From the NCBI RefSeq assembly GCF_001592285.1, contig NZ_BCWQ01000001.1:248001-312000 (forward strand): 64,000 nt of DNA. Direction: 5' to 3'. Within the stretch, counting starts at the first letter, position 1; each line of letters begins with the position of its first letter. Source of the DNA: Hydrogenophaga pseudoflava NBRC 102511 (GTDB taxonomy: Bacteria; Pseudomonadota; Gammaproteobacteria; Burkholderiales; Burkholderiaceae_C). The notes beneath the pieces were generated by a model that saw only the letters and a list, made by a program, of their open reading frames with translations, was not told the origin of the DNA and searched no databases. Below are positions 1 to 10,353 of this stretch, piece by piece. Made by a program: the position numbers and the translations under genes.

Positions 1-251
<251 letters not shown>

Positions 252-284
252 CGATCATCCCCCTCACGCATTTTCGGAGCAGAC

Positions 285-680
285 ATGAACGTTTTGATGA
301 CCATCCTCCAGGCTGTCCAGATCCTTGCCGCCATCGGCATGATCGGCCTGATCCTCATGCAGCATGGCAAAGGCGCCGATGCCGGTGCCGCCTTCGGCGG
401 TGGCGCGGGTTCGGCGAGCCTGTTTGGGGCCTCCGGAGGTGCCAACTTCCTCTCGCGCACCACCGCCGTGCTCGCAGGCGTCTTCCTGACCTGCACCTTG
501 GGCCTGGCCTACTTCGGCAACCTTGTTCCGACGACGGCGCGATCTGGAAGCGTGTTGGAGAGCGTCGTTCCCGCGACGCAGATCCCGGCAGATTCAACTG
601 CTCCGGCCGGTTCTTCCGCCGCGCCGGCAGAGACCCCGGCTGCACCGGCCACCGGCGCAGCGCAGATCCCTGGCAAGTAA
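285..680 (+). CDS. secG: Preprotein translocase subunit SecG
   Basis: A 131-residue auxiliary subunit of the SecYEG channel in the inner membrane. Two hydrophobic segments (about residues 5-25 and 58-80) flank a cytoplasmic Gly/Ala/Ser-rich loop containing LMQHGKGADAGAAFGGG, which is typical of SecG. The C-terminal 45 residues form an Ala/Pro-rich tail, longer than the ~110 residues of the E. coli protein; such tails are common in betaproteobacteria. The ATG at 285 follows a GGAG-like ribosome site. It sits between tpiA and tRNA-Leu and is probably transcribed with tpiA. Confidence 0.95.
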   Translation: MNVLMTILQAVQILAAIGMIGLILMQHGKGADAGAAFGGGAGSASLFGASGGANFLSRTTAVLAGVFLTCTLGLAYFGNLVPTTARSGSVLESVVPATQIPADSTAPAGSSAAPAETPAAPATGAAQIPGK

Positions 681-835
681 CTGCTGACAGGTGTGTGCGG
701 CCGCTCTGGAGAGTGCATGGCGGCCGCCCCGAAAAAGCCCGGGAATTATCGAAAACCCGGATCGTTTCAGGGTAAACTCTATGGGTTGTCGAGAACGCTC
801 ACACCAGCCCTCGTGAGCCAGACAATGCAGACCCA

Positions 836-920
836 GCCGACGTGGTGAAATTGGTAGACACGCTATCTTGAGGGGGTAGTGGCGAAAGCTGTGCGAGTTC
901 GAGTCTCGCCGTCGGCACCA
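836..920 (+). tRNA. tRNA-Leu (anticodon GAG)
   Basis: An 85-nt class II tRNA. The acceptor stem pairs 836-842 with 910-916, followed by discriminator A917 and an encoded CCA at 918-920. The anticodon stem is 863-867 with 875-879, and the 7-nt loop carries GAG at 870-872, reading CUU/CUC leucine codons. A long variable arm follows, as expected for leucine. A GTTCGAGTC T-loop segment is present at 896-904. It lies between secG and nuoA. Confidence 0.97.
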
Positions 921-969
921 GACAAAGGCAGGCAGGGCCATCAGGCCCTGCGCATGGAACCGACCCACG

Positions 970-1329
970 ATGAGTCTCGAACAATATCTCCCCGTGCTCT
1001 TGTTCATCCTGGTCGGTCTTGCCGTCGGCGTGATCCCCCAGGCCTTGGGCTACATCCTGGGGCCGAATCGGCCCGATCCCGAGAAGAATTCCCCCTACGA
1101 ATGCGGCTTCGAGGCCTTCGAAGATGCGCGCATGAAGTTCGATGTCCGCTATTACCTGGTGGCCATCCTCTTCATTCTCTTTGATCTTGAAATCGCGTTC
1201 CTGATTCCCTGGGCGGTGGCGCTGACGGACATCGGTTCGACCGGCTTCTGGGTGGGCGTCATCTTCCTGATCGATCTGCTGGTCGGGTTTGTCTACGCCT
1301 GGAAGATTGGCGCCCTGGACTGGGAATGA
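970..1329 (+). CDS. nuoA: NADH-quinone oxidoreductase subunit A
   Basis: A 119-residue membrane subunit of respiratory complex I, with three transmembrane helices. It carries the family signature [15 protein letters not shown] on the loop after helix 1, with the conserved Cys of the switchable loop near the quinone site, followed by [22 protein letters not shown]. It is the first of 14 nuo genes that all point the same way with tiny gaps or overlaps, so this is one operon. The length matches the family. Confidence 0.98.
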   Translation: MSLEQYLPVLLFILVGLAVGVIPQALGYILGPNRPDPEKNSPYECGFEAFEDARMKFDVRYYLVAILFILFDLEIAFLIPWAVALTDIGSTGFWVGVIFLIDLLVGFVYAWKIGALDWE

Positions 1330-1356
1330 TGCGCCTGCGGGCGCTGTGGAGCACAC

Positions 1357-1836
1357 ATGATTGAAGGTGTCCTGAAAGAAGGCTTCATCACCACGAGCTA
1401 CGACTCGGTGGTGAACTGGGCCAAGACTGGATCTCTCTGGCCTATGACCTTTGGTCTGGCCTGCTGCGCCGTGGAGATGATGCATGCCGCCGCAGCGCGA
1501 TATGACATCGGTCGCTTTGGTGCAGAGGTGTTCCGGGCCAGCCCCCGTCAGTCCGATCTGATGATCGTGGCCGGCACCCTGTGCAACAAGATGGCGCCTG
1601 CTCTGCGCAAGGTGTACGACCAGATGGCCGAGCCTCGCTGGGTGTTGTCCATGGGGTCTTGTGCCAATGGTGGTGGCTACTACCACTACAGCTATTCCGT
1701 GGTGCGTGGCTGTGACCGCATCGTGCCGGTGGATGTCTATGTGCCAGGCTGCCCACCGACGGCCGAAGCGCTGATCTACGGGATCATCCAGCTGCAGCAG
1801 AAGATCCGTCGCACCAACACGATTGCCCGCGCCTGA
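1357..1836 (+). CDS. nuoB: NADH-quinone oxidoreductase subunit B
   Basis: A 159-residue peripheral subunit (PSST homologue) that carries iron-sulfur cluster N2, the last electron carrier before quinone. The four ligands are visible: the adjacent pair in [10 protein letters not shown], the Cys in [11 protein letters not shown], and the Cys in [12 protein letters not shown]. An additional Cys occurs in GTLCNKMAP. Length and motif spacing are normal. It lies 27 bp after nuoA and 32 bp before nuoC. Confidence 0.98.
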   Translation: MIEGVLKEGFITTSYDSVVNWAKTGSLWPMTFGLACCAVEMMHAAAARYDIGRFGAEVFRASPRQSDLMIVAGTLCNKMAPALRKVYDQMAEPRWVLSMGSCANGGGYYHYSYSVVRGCDRIVPVDVYVPGCPPTAEALIYGIIQLQQKIRRTNTIARA

Positions 1837-1868
1837 CCGGTGCCTGGACTGAGTCAGAAAGACGGCCC

Positions 1869-2483
1869 ATGAGCGACACAGCCTACTCCACCCCTGTTGA
1901 GACCATTGCCGCCCAAGTGGAGCAACTGCTTGGCGAACGAGCAAGATCGGTCACTGTTGTCCGCGGCGAAGTTACCCTGGTGGTGGCGGCTGCCGAGTAC
2001 CTTCAGGTCATGCAGACCTTGCGCGATGCGCCGCAAGCCCGCTTCGAGCAACTCATCGATCTGTGCGGTATCGATTACTCCACCTACGGCGACGGCCGGT
2101 GGGAGGGGCCCCGCTTTGCAGTGGTCGTCCATCTCCTGTCGGTGAGTCTCAACCAGAGGCTGCGCGTGCGTGTGTTCTGCTCGGAAGACGATTTTCCGGT
2201 GGTGGCATCGGTGTCCGGTCTCTGGTCGGCGGCCAACTGGTACGAGCGTGAGGCCTTCGACCTGTACGGCATCGTGTTCGAAGGCCACAACGACCTGCGC
2301 CGCATCCTGACCGACTATGGCTTCATCGGTCACCCCTTCCGCAAGGACTTTCCGCTGTCGGGTCATGTCGAGATGCGCTACGACGCCGAACGTCAGCGAG
2401 TGGTCTACGAGCCGGTGACGATCGAGCCTCGCGAAATCACACCCCGCGTGATCCGTGAAGACAACTACGGCGGGCTGCACTGA
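1869..2483 (+). CDS. nuoC: NADH-quinone oxidoreductase subunit C (30 kDa)
   Basis: A 204-residue structural subunit of the hydrophilic arm of complex I that helps hold NuoB and NuoD together. The C-terminal half has the conserved signature [15 protein letters not shown] followed by [19 protein letters not shown] and RKDFPLSG. It is a separate gene, not fused to nuoD as in E. coli. Its stop lies 2 bp before the nuoD start, so the two are likely translationally coupled. Confidence 0.97.
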   Translation: MSDTAYSTPVETIAAQVEQLLGERARSVTVVRGEVTLVVAAAEYLQVMQTLRDAPQARFEQLIDLCGIDYSTYGDGRWEGPRFAVVVHLLSVSLNQRLRVRVFCSEDDFPVVASVSGLWSAANWYEREAFDLYGIVFEGHNDLRRILTDYGFIGHPFRKDFPLSGHVEMRYDAERQRVVYEPVTIEPREITPRVIREDNYGGLH

Positions 2484-2485
2484 TC

Positions 2486-3739
2486 ATGGCTGAAATCAAG
2501 AACTACACACTGAACTTCGGTCCGCAGCACCCTGCAGCTCACGGCGTGCTGCGTCTGGTGCTGGAGCTCGACGGTGAGGTGGTGCAGCGTGCCGATCCGC
2601 ACATCGGGTTGCTGCACCGCGCCACTGAGAAACTGGCCGAGCACAAGACCTTCATCCAGTCGCTGCCTTACATGGACCGTCTCGACTACGTGTCCATGAT
2701 GTGCAACGAACATGCCTATTGCCTGGCCATCGAGAAGCTGCTGGGTATTGAAGTGCCGATCCGTGCGCAGTACATCCGGGTGATGTTCAGCGAGATCACC
2801 CGTCTGCTGAACCACCTGATGTGGCTCGGTTCGCACGGCAATGACTGCGGCAGTTCGACCATCCTGATCTACGCGTTCCGCGAGCGGGAAGACCTGTTCG
2901 ACATGTACGAAGCGGTGTCGGGTGCGCGCATGCATGCGGCCTACTTCCGTCCGGGTGGTGTCTATCGCGATCTGCCGGACACCATGCCGCAGTACAGGCA
3001 CAGCAAGATCCGCAACGCCAAGGCGATGGCTGAGTTGAACCAGAACCGCCAAGGCTCGTTGCTCGACTTCATCGACGACTTTACGCAGCGGTTTCCGACC
3101 TACCTGGCGGAGTACCACACTCTGCTGACCGACAACCGGATCTGGAAGCAGCGCACGGTTGGCATCGGTGTTGTCAGTCCGGAGCGTGCTCTCAACCTGG
3201 GCATGACCGGTCCCATGCTCCGCGGTTCCGGCATCGCCTGGGATCTGCGCAAGAAGCAACCGTACGACGTGTACGACCGGGTCGAGTTCGACATCCCGGT
3301 TGGCAAGACCGGTGACACCTACGACCGCTACCTCGTCCGAATGGAAGAGATGAAGCAGTCCAACCGCATCATCAAGCAGTGCGTGGACTGGTTGCGCGCC
3401 AATCCGGGCCCGGTCATCACCGACAACCACAAGGTGGCGCCTCCCTCGCGCGAAGCGATGAAGTCGAGCATGGAAGAGCTGATCCACCACTTCAAGCTCT
3501 TCACCGAAGGCTTCCACGTGCCCGAAGGTGAGGCCTATGCCGCCGTCGAGCACCCCAAGGGTGAGTTCGGCATCTACCTGGTGAGTGATGGCGCCAACAA
3601 GCCGTACCGGCTGAAGATCCGCGCCCCTGGTTTCACTCACCTGTCCACGCTGGACGAAATGGCCAAGGGCCACATGCTGGCCGATGCGGTGGCCATCATC
3701 GGCACGATGGACATCGTTTTTGGAGAGATTGACCGATGA
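2486..3739 (+). CDS. nuoD: NADH-quinone oxidoreductase subunit D (49 kDa)
   Basis: A 417-residue quinone-site subunit of complex I, related to the large subunit of NiFe hydrogenases. It begins with [22 protein letters not shown], containing the conserved His that lines the quinone pocket, followed by [14 protein letters not shown]. The C-terminal [13 protein letters not shown] ending is characteristic and complete. The stop overlaps the nuoE start by 4 bp (ATGA). Confidence 0.98.
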   Translation: MAEIKNYTLNFGPQHPAAHGVLRLVLELDGEVVQRADPHIGLLHRATEKLAEHKTFIQSLPYMDRLDYVSMMCNEHAYCLAIEKLLGIEVPIRAQYIRVMFSEITRLLNHLMWLGSHGNDCGSSTILIYAFREREDLFDMYEAVSGARMHAAYFRPGGVYRDLPDTMPQYRHSKIRNAKAMAELNQNRQGSLLDFIDDFTQRFPTYLAEYHTLLTDNRIWKQRTVGIGVVSPERALNLGMTGPMLRGSGIAWDLRKKQPYDVYDRVEFDIPVGKTGDTYDRYLVRMEEMKQSNRIIKQCVDWLRANPGPVITDNHKVAPPSREAMKSSMEELIHHFKLFTEGFHVPEGEAYAAVEHPKGEFGIYLVSDGANKPYRLKIRAPGFTHLSTLDEMAKGHMLADAVAIIGTMDIVFGEIDR

Positions 3740-4269
3740 TCTCGACCCCCGCTAACCAAGGCCCTGTGACGGCCATGGAACTGTCCGAGGCCACCAAGGC
3801 CCGCTTCGCCCGCGAAGTGGCCAAGTACCCCACGGAGCAGGCCCAATCTGCCGTGATGGCGTGTCTGTCGATCGTGCAGCAGGAGCAAGGCTACGTCAGC
3901 CATGCTGCCGAGCAGGCGATTGCCGACTACCTGGGCATGCCGGTGATGGCCGTCCACGAGGTGACGACCTTCTACAACATGTACAACCAGCGGCCGGTGG
4001 GCAAGTACAAGCTCAACGTTTGCACCAACCTGCCGTGCCAGCTGCGCGAGGGGTACACCGCGCTGCACCACCTGGAAAAGAAGCTGGGCATCGCCATGGG
4101 CGAGACCACGGCGGACGGCCTGTTCACGCTCCAGCAGAGTGAATGCTTGGGCGCCTGTGCCGATTCGCCGGTGATGCTGGTGAACGACCGCCACATGTGC
4201 AGCTTCATGAGCAATGAGAAGCTCGATCAGCTGATCGATGGTCTCAGGGCCGCGGAGGGCAAACAATGA
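3736..4269 (+). CDS. nuoE: NADH-quinone oxidoreductase subunit E (24 kDa)
   Basis: A 177-residue subunit of the NADH-oxidising module, carrying the [2Fe-2S] cluster N1a. The ligands appear as CTNLPC (C-x4-C) and, after a spacer, [10 protein letters not shown] (C-x3-C). The ATG at 3736 overlaps the nuoD stop and has a GGAGA ribosome site at suitable distance. An internal ATG at 3775 would give a start more like some homologues ([11 protein letters not shown]) but lacks an obvious ribosome site, so 3736 was kept. The nuoE stop again overlaps nuoF. Confidence 0.96.
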   Translation: MISTPANQGPVTAMELSEATKARFAREVAKYPTEQAQSAVMACLSIVQQEQGYVSHAAEQAIADYLGMPVMAVHEVTTFYNMYNQRPVGKYKLNVCTNLPCQLREGYTALHHLEKKLGIAMGETTADGLFTLQQSECLGACADSPVMLVNDRHMCSFMSNEKLDQLIDGLRAAEGKQ

Positions 4270-5633
4270 ACGCCCAGCAAGTGCTTGCTCAGTTCGCTGC
4301 CACGGGCGTGCAGACCTGTTTCCATGGTCGCCACATTGAGCCTCAGATCTACAAGGACCTGAACGGCAGCAACTGGTCGCTCAAGGACTACGAGGCGCGC
4401 GGTGGCTACCAGGCCCTGCGCAAGGTGCTGGGCATGGATGGTTCCGCGCCGAATCCCGAGACCGGTGCCGTGGGCATGACGCAGGACCAGGTGATCGCGA
4501 CCGTCAAGGAGTCCGCGCTGCGCGGCCGCGGGGGCGCCGGTTTCCCCTCGGGCCTGAAGTGGAGTTTCATGCCCCGCCAGTTCCCCGGGCAGAAGTACCT
4601 CGTGTGCAACTCGGACGAGGGCGAGCCGGGCACCTGCAAGGACCGCGACATCCTCATGTACAACCCGCACATCGTCATCGAAGGCATGGCGATCGCGGCG
4701 TACGCCATGGGCATCAGCGTGGGCTACAACTACATCCACGGCGAAATCTTCGAGGTGTATGAGCGTTTCGAAGCCGCCCTGGAAGAAGCCCGTGCCGCCG
4801 GTTACCTGGGCAACAACATCATGGGCTCGAACTACTCGTTCCAGCTCCATGCCCACCATGGTTTCGGTGCTTACATCTGCGGTGAAGAAACCGCGCTGCT
4901 CGAATCGCTGGAAGGCAAGAAGGGTCAGCCCCGCTTCAAGCCGCCGTTCCCGGCCAGCTTTGGTCTCTACGGCAAGCCGACCACCATCAACAACACCGAG
5001 ACCTTCGCGGCGGTGCCCTGGATCATCCGCAATGGTGGCCAGTCCTACCTCGAATGCGGCAAGCCGAACAACGGCGGTACCAAGATCTTCTCGGTCAGCG
5101 GTGACGTGAACCTGCCGGGTAACTACGAAATCCCGATGGGCACGCCGTTCTCGAAGCTGCTGGAGCTGGCCGGTGGTGTGCGCACTGGCCGCCAGCTCAA
5201 GGCGGTGATTCCTGGCGGTTCGTCTTCGCCCGTGCTGCCGGCCCACATCATCATGGACTGCACGATGGACTACGACTCCATCAGCAAGGCCGGTTCCATG
5301 CTGGGGTCGGGTGCCGTGATCGTGATGGACGACACCCGCTGCATGGTCGAGTCGCTCAAGCGCCTGTCCTACTTCTACATGCACGAGTCCTGCGGTCAGT
5401 GCACACCCTGCCGCGAAGGCACGGGCTGGCTCTGGCGCCTGGTCGACAAGATCCAGCGCGGTGACGCCAAGCCGGCCGACATGGACCTGCTGGACAACGT
5501 GGCCGAGAACATCATGGGCCGCACGATCTGTGCACTGGGTGATGCAGCGGCCATGCCGGTGCGCGCCATGCTCAAACACTTCCGTCACGAGTTCGCGGCC
5601 ATGATCAAGGCCGACACCGCGACCTCTGCCTGA
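4266..5633 (+). CDS. nuoF: NADH-quinone oxidoreductase subunit F (51 kDa, FMN/NADH site)
   Basis: A 455-residue subunit that binds NADH and FMN and passes electrons to cluster N3. The nucleotide-binding motif [13 protein letters not shown] and the flavin segment [15 protein letters not shown] are intact. Further on, [14 protein letters not shown] is present. The [4Fe-4S] ligands [12 protein letters not shown] and the later Cys in [12 protein letters not shown] are visible. It overlaps nuoE by 4 bp and is followed 13 bp later by nuoG. Confidence 0.98.
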   Translation: MNAQQVLAQFAATGVQTCFHGRHIEPQIYKDLNGSNWSLKDYEARGGYQALRKVLGMDGSAPNPETGAVGMTQDQVIATVKESALRGRGGAGFPSGLKWSFMPRQFPGQKYLVCNSDEGEPGTCKDRDILMYNPHIVIEGMAIAAYAMGISVGYNYIHGEIFEVYERFEAALEEARAAGYLGNNIMGSNYSFQLHAHHGFGAYICGEETALLESLEGKKGQPRFKPPFPASFGLYGKPTTINNTETFAAVPWIIRNGGQSYLECGKPNNGGTKIFSVSGDVNLPGNYEIPMGTPFSKLLELAGGVRTGRQLKAVIPGGSSSPVLPAHIIMDCTMDYDSISKAGSMLGSGAVIVMDDTRCMVESLKRLSYFYMHESCGQCTPCREGTGWLWRLVDKIQRGDAKPADMDLLDNVAENIMGRTICALGDAAAMPVRAMLKHFRHEFAAMIKADTATSA

Positions 5634-5646
5634 TCCGGAACACAAC

Positions 5647-7773
5647 ATGGTTGAAATCGAACTCGACGGCCAGAAGGTCGAAGTGCCCCCGGGCAGCATG
5701 GTCATGCATGCGGCCGAGAAGGCAGGCACCTACATCCCGCACTTCTGCTACCACAAGAAGCTCTCCATCGCCGCCAGTTGCCGCATGTGTCTGGTAGAAG
5801 TGGAGAAGGCTCCCAAACCCATGCCCGCCTGCGCCACGCCGGTGACCATGGGCATGATCGTGCGCACCAAGTCCGACAAGGCCATCAAGGCCCAGAAGTC
5901 GGTGATGGAGTTCCTGCTGATCAACCACCCGCTGGATTGCCCGATCTGCGATCAGGGCGGCGAGTGCCAGTTGCAGGACCTGGCCGTGGGCTACGGTGGT
6001 GGTGCCTCTCGCTACGAAGAAGAGAAGCGCGTGGTATTCCACAAGAATGTCGGTCCGCTGATCTCCATGGAGGAGATGAGCCGCTGCATCCACTGCACCC
6101 GCTGCGTGCGTTTCGGCCAGGAGATCGCCGGCGTGATGGAGCTGGGCATGTCCAACCGCGGAGAGCACGCCGAGATCGAGACGTTTGTTGGCCAGTCGGT
6201 GGATTCCGAACTCTCGGGCAACATGATCGACATCTGCCCGGTTGGTGCGCTCACCAGCAAGCCCTTCCGCTACAGCGCACGCACCTGGGAACTCTCGCGG
6301 CGCAAGAGCGTGAGCCCGCACGACTCGACGGGTGCCAACCTGATCGTTCAGGTGAAGAACCACCAGGTGATGCGCGTGGTCCCGCTGGAGAACGACGCCG
6401 TCAACGAATGCTGGATCGCCGATCGCGACCGCTTCTCGTACGAGGCCCTCAATGGTGACGACCGCCTGACCCAGCCCATGCTCAAGCAAGGTGGCGAATG
6501 GCAGACCGTGGACTGGCAGACCGCGCTGGAGTATGTGGCCAACGGTCTCAAGTGCGTCAAGGACAAGCATGGCGCTGCAGCGATCGGTCTGCTGGCCAGT
6601 CCGCACAGCACGGTTGAAGAACTGTCTCTGGCCGGTGCCCTGGTGCGTGGCCTGGGCAGCGAAAACATCGACAGCCGTCTGCGCCATGCCGATTTCGGCA
6701 ACGCTGCGCCGGCCGGTCAGGCCCGCTGGCTCGGGCGTCCGATTGCTGAGTTGTCGCAGTTGCAGCGCGTGCTGGTCGTGGGCTCCAACCTGCGCAAGGA
6801 CCATCCGCTGTTTGCCCAGCGCATCCGCCAGGCGGCCCGCAAGGGATGTCAGGTCAATGTGCTGGCGGCACAGGCCCCTGACTGGGCGATGTCGCTGAAG
6901 AACGTGTTGCTCGCCGACAGCAGTGTCTGGGTCAGTGCTCTGGCCGGAGTCGCCGCCGCTGTTGCTGCGGAAGCCGGCGTGCAGCCGCCGGTCGCGGGCA
7001 GCATCACCGACGAGGCCCGCGCGGTGGCTAAGTCCCTGCTGGGGGGCGACCAGAAGGCCGTCCTTCTGGGCAACGCCGCTGCCCACCACGAAAAGGCCTC
7101 CAGCCTGCTGGCACTCGCCAACTGGATTGCTCAGCAAACGGGCGCCTCGGTGGGCTACCTCACCGAAGCTGCCAACACCGTCGGTGCGCAGCTGGTGCGC
7201 GCCGTGCCAGGGCAGGGTGGCCTCAACGCCACGCAGATGCTCGGTGGCCAGCTGAAGGCCGCCATTCTCCTGAACACGGAGCCGGCCTTTGACAGCGCCA
7301 AGGGTGCCGAAGGACTGAAGTCCGCCGACATGGTGGTCACGCTCAGCCCTTTCAAAGCCAATATGGACATCAGCGACGTGTTGCTACCCATTGCGCCTTT
7401 CACGGAGACCTCCGGGTCCTTCGTCAACGCCGAAGGCCGGTTGCAGAGTTTCCATGCGGTGGTGCGTCCGCTGGGCGACACGCGCCCGGCATGGAAGGTG
7501 CTGCGTGTGCTGGGCAATCTCATGGGTTTGCCCGGGTTCGATGCCGACACCTCGCAAGCGGTGCTGGCCGCTGCCCTGCCAGGTGTGGCGGGTGGATCGC
7601 TGATGGCGGCCTCTCGTCTCAGCAATAGCGATGCCGGTGTGGGACCTGCTGCTGCCGACCATTCGCCGGCCCATACCGCTCCCTGTGTGGCGCCGATCTA
7701 CCAGCTCGACGGGCTGGTGCGCCGCGCCACCTCGCTGCAACTCACGAGCGACGCCCGAGGAGCCCGCGCATGA
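5647..7773 (+). CDS. nuoG: NADH-quinone oxidoreductase subunit G (75 kDa)
   Basis: A 708-residue iron-sulfur subunit of the NADH module. The N-terminus is a 2Fe-2S ferredoxin fold with ligands in [15 protein letters not shown]. It is followed by [19 protein letters not shown] (including the His ligand of N5) and by [11 protein letters not shown] and [11 protein letters not shown] for N4. The later region resembles molybdopterin oxidoreductases but is degenerate, as usual. Where E. coli has Cys ligands of the extra cluster N7, this protein has SVSPHDSTG, so N7 is absent. The stop overlaps the nuoH start. Confidence 0.97.
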   Translation: MVEIELDGQKVEVPPGSMVMHAAEKAGTYIPHFCYHKKLSIAASCRMCLVEVEKAPKPMPACATPVTMGMIVRTKSDKAIKAQKSVMEFLLINHPLDCPICDQGGECQLQDLAVGYGGGASRYEEEKRVVFHKNVGPLISMEEMSRCIHCTRCVRFGQEIAGVMELGMSNRGEHAEIETFVGQSVDSELSGNMIDICPVGALTSKPFRYSARTWELSRRKSVSPHDSTGANLIVQVKNHQVMRVVPLENDAVNECWIADRDRFSYEALNGDDRLTQPMLKQGGEWQTVDWQTALEYVANGLKCVKDKHGAAAIGLLASPHSTVEELSLAGALVRGLGSENIDSRLRHADFGNAAPAGQARWLGRPIAELSQLQRVLVVGSNLRKDHPLFAQRIRQAARKGCQVNVLAAQAPDWAMSLKNVLLADSSVWVSALAGVAAAVAAEAGVQPPVAGSITDEARAVAKSLLGGDQKAVLLGNAAAHHEKASSLLALANWIAQQTGASVGYLTEAANTVGAQLVRAVPGQGGLNATQMLGGQLKAAILLNTEPAFDSAKGAEGLKSADMVVTLSPFKANMDISDVLLPIAPFTETSGSFVNAEGRLQSFHAVVRPLGDTRPAWKVLRVLGNLMGLPGFDADTSQAVLAAALPGVAGGSLMAASRLSNSDAGVGPAAADHSPAHTAPCVAPIYQLDGLVRRATSLQLTSDARGARA

Positions 7774-8852
7774 TCGACGCGATGTACAACGGAGGCCTTG
7801 GCCTCATCAACGCCTCCTGGTGGACCACGGCGGCCTGGCCGGTCATCTGGAGCCTGCTCAAGATCGTTGCTGTCGTCGCCCCGCTGATGGGGGCCGTGGC
7901 TTACCTGACCCTGTGGGAGCGCAAGCTGCTGGGTTTCATGCAGGTTCGCTTTGGCCCGAACCGCGTCGGCCCTGCCGGGCTGCTTCAGCCGATCGCCGAT
8001 GCGGTCAAGCTGCTCACCAAGGAGTTGATCAGCCCCACCGCCGCCAGCAACGGGCTGTTTCGCCTGGGTCCCCTCATGGCCATCATGCCGGCGCTCGCCG
8101 CGTGGGTGGTGGTGCCGTTCGGTCCCGAGGCAGTGATCGCCAACATCAACGCCGGCCTGCTGGTCATCCTGGCCATCACCTCGATCGAGGTGTACGGCGT
8201 GATCATTGCCGGCTGGGCCTCGAACTCCAAGTACGCCTTCCTGGGCGCGCTGCGCGCCTCTGCCCAGATGGTGAGCTATGAAATCGCCATCGGCTTCTGC
8301 TTCCTGGTGGTCGTGATGACCGCGGGCAGCTTGAGCCTGGGCGACATCGTTGCGTCGCAGGCCAAGGGCCACGGTGTGAACATGGGGCTGGACTTCCTGT
8401 CTTGGAACTGGCTCCCGCTGCTGCCCATTTTTATGGTCTACCTGATTTCGGGCGTGGCCGAAACCAACCGGCACCCGTTTGACGTGGTCGAGGGCGAAGC
8501 AGAAATCGTGGCCGGCCACATGGTCGAGTACTCAGGCATGGGCTTTGCGATCTTCTTCCTGGCCGAGTACGCCAGCATGTGGCTGGTGTCCATCCTGGCG
8601 GTGCTGATGTTCCTCGGCGGCTGGCTGCCCCCGATCGACAGCGCCCTGTTCAACTGGATTCCAGGCTGGATCTGGCTGGGTGCCAAGACCTTCTTCGTGG
8701 TGTCCCTGTTCATCTGGATCCGCGCCACTTTCCCCCGTTTCCGCTACGACCAGATCATGCGTCTGGGCTGGAAGATTTTCATTCCCGTCACGCTGGTCTG
8801 GCTGCTGCTCGTCGGCGGCCTGATGCAGACCTCGTGGAATCTCTGGAAATAA
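7770..8852 (+). CDS. nuoH: NADH-quinone oxidoreductase subunit H
   Basis: A 360-residue inner-membrane subunit with about eight helices, forming much of the quinone chamber and the link to proton pumping. Family signatures are [20 protein letters not shown] and the acidic loop [20 protein letters not shown], which contains the conserved Glu residues of the quinone-to-proton path. The start overlaps the nuoG stop by 4 bp. Length is typical for Burkholderiales. Confidence 0.98.
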   Translation: MIDAMYNGGLGLINASWWTTAAWPVIWSLLKIVAVVAPLMGAVAYLTLWERKLLGFMQVRFGPNRVGPAGLLQPIADAVKLLTKELISPTAASNGLFRLGPLMAIMPALAAWVVVPFGPEAVIANINAGLLVILAITSIEVYGVIIAGWASNSKYAFLGALRASAQMVSYEIAIGFCFLVVVMTAGSLSLGDIVASQAKGHGVNMGLDFLSWNWLPLLPIFMVYLISGVAETNRHPFDVVEGEAEIVAGHMVEYSGMGFAIFFLAEYASMWLVSILAVLMFLGGWLPPIDSALFNWIPGWIWLGAKTFFVVSLFIWIRATFPRFRYDQIMRLGWKIFIPVTLVWLLLVGGLMQTSWNLWK

Positions 8853-8867
8853 GCAAGGCGATCGATC

Positions 8868-9377
8868 ATGTCCACCTCCGCCGTTGCCCCCTTTTCGCTG
8901 AGCGACTTTTTCAAGAGCTTCATGTTGCTGGAGCTCTTCAAGGGCATGGCCCTGACGGGCCGCTACGCCCTGCGTCGCAAGGTCACGGTCCAGTTCCCCG
9001 AAGAGAAAACTCCGCTGTCTCCTCGTTTCCGCGGTCTCCATGCCCAGCGCCGTTACGAGAACGGCGAAGAGCGCTGCATCGCCTGCAAGCTGTGCGAGGC
9101 CGTCTGCCCCGCCATGGCCATCACCATCGAAGCGGGTGAACGCGAAGACGGGACCCGCCGCACCACCCGGTACGACATTGATCTGACCAAGTGCATTTTC
9201 TGCGGTTTCTGCGAAGAGGCCTGTCCGGTCGATGCCATCGTCGAGACCCAGATTCTTGAGTACCACGGCGAAAAACGCGGTGACCTGTACTTCACCAAAG
9301 AAATGCTGCTGGCTGTCGGAGACCGCTACGAGCCCGAGATCGCCGCAGCCAAGGCCGCGGACGCCAAGTACCGCTGA
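8868..9377 (+). CDS. nuoI: NADH-quinone oxidoreductase subunit I (two 4Fe-4S clusters)
   Basis: A 169-residue ferredoxin-like subunit of the hydrophilic arm, carrying clusters N6a and N6b between NuoG and NuoB. Both C-x2-C-x2-C-x3-CP motifs are intact: [12 protein letters not shown] and [12 protein letters not shown]. An N-terminal amphipathic stretch binds the membrane arm. It lies 15 bp after nuoH. Confidence 0.98.
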   Translation: MSTSAVAPFSLSDFFKSFMLLELFKGMALTGRYALRRKVTVQFPEEKTPLSPRFRGLHAQRRYENGEERCIACKLCEAVCPAMAITIEAGEREDGTRRTTRYDIDLTKCIFCGFCEEACPVDAIVETQILEYHGEKRGDLYFTKEMLLAVGDRYEPEIAAAKAADAKYR

Positions 9378-9396
9378 GCCGGCGAAAGACAAGACC

Positions 9397-10035
9397 ATGG
9401 ACTACCAGACCGGCTTTTTCTATTTGTTCGCGGCGGTGATGCTCTTCGCCGCCTACCGTGTCATCACGGCGCGCAACCCAGTGCACGCCGTGCTGTTCCT
9501 GATGCTGGCGTTCTCCCAGGCCTCTGGCCTGTGGCTGCTGCTCAAGGCCGAGTTCCTCGGGCTGACACTGGTGCTCGTGTACCTGGGCGCGGTCATGGTG
9601 CTGTTCCTGTTCGTCGTCATGATGCTGGACATCAAGCTCGACGGAGACCGTTGGGGCTTCTGGCAGAACTTCCCCTTGGCCGCCACGCTGGGGGCACTGG
9701 TGGCCGCCGAGCTGATTGCCGTGCTGTGGGTTGGCTTTCCGAACATGGTGGCACCGGTGGCGGTACAGGCCGCCGAGGTGTCGAACACGAAGGCCCTTGG
9801 CACGCTGATGTACACCGAGTACCTGTACCCGGTCGAGATTGCCGCGGTGATACTGCTGGTGGCCATGTTCGCGGCCATCGCGCTCACGCTGCGCAAGCGC
9901 AAGGACAGCAAGGCCATTGATCCGGGACTGCAGGTTCGCGTGCGGGCTTCAGACCGTCTGGTGGTCGTGCCCATGGCTGCAACCAAAACACATGCTGCCG
10001 CCAGCGCAGTTGCCGCGGAGGAGGGCAAAGCATGA
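9397..10035 (+). CDS. nuoJ: NADH-quinone oxidoreductase subunit J
   Basis: A 212-residue inner-membrane subunit of the proton-pumping arm with five predicted helices. Typical segments are [20 protein letters not shown] and [20 protein letters not shown], the latter corresponding to the pi-bulge helix TM3. The frame is open further upstream into nuoI, but the ATG at 9397 ([12 protein letters not shown]) is the homologous start and follows an AAGACAAG purine stretch. The stop overlaps nuoK by 4 bp. Confidence 0.96.
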   Translation: MDYQTGFFYLFAAVMLFAAYRVITARNPVHAVLFLMLAFSQASGLWLLLKAEFLGLTLVLVYLGAVMVLFLFVVMMLDIKLDGDRWGFWQNFPLAATLGALVAAELIAVLWVGFPNMVAPVAVQAAEVSNTKALGTLMYTEYLYPVEIAAVILLVAMFAAIALTLRKRKDSKAIDPGLQVRVRASDRLVVVPMAATKTHAAASAVAAEEGKA

Positions 10036-10349
10036 GCTTCACCAGTCTGTCACTCGGTCACTTTCTTTCGGTGGGTGCGATCCTGTTCGCGTTGTCCGTC
10101 ATCGGCATCTTCCTGAACCGCAAGAACATCATCGTGTTGTTGATGGCCATTGAGCTGATGTTGCTGGCGGTCAACATGAACTTTGTAGCCTTCTCCCACT
10201 ACCTTGGAGATCTCCACGGGCAGGTGTTTGTGTTCTTCATCCTGACGGTGGCCGCCGCCGAGTCGGCCATTGGCCTGGCCATTCTGGTGCTGTTGTTCCG
10301 CAGCAAGTCCACCGTCAGCGCCGAAGAACTCAACACCCTCAAGGGTTAA
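10032..10349 (+). CDS. nuoK: NADH-quinone oxidoreductase subunit K
   Basis: A 105-residue inner-membrane subunit with three helices, related to MrpC antiporter subunits. The conserved membrane glutamates are visible in [16 protein letters not shown] and [18 protein letters not shown]; both are part of the proton path. A strong GGAGGAG ribosome site precedes the ATG inside the nuoJ end. It overlaps nuoJ and is followed 4 bp later by nuoL. Confidence 0.97.
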   Translation: MSFTSLSLGHFLSVGAILFALSVIGIFLNRKNIIVLLMAIELMLLAVNMNFVAFSHYLGDLHGQVFVFFILTVAAAESAIGLAILVLLFRSKSTVSAEELNTLKG

Positions 10350-10353
10350 GAAC

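Noticed and set aside
697..727. GC-rich hairpin after secG (697-704 with 720-727) as terminator
   Set aside because: The loop is long and there is no T-run after it; pairing may be chance in GC-rich DNA.
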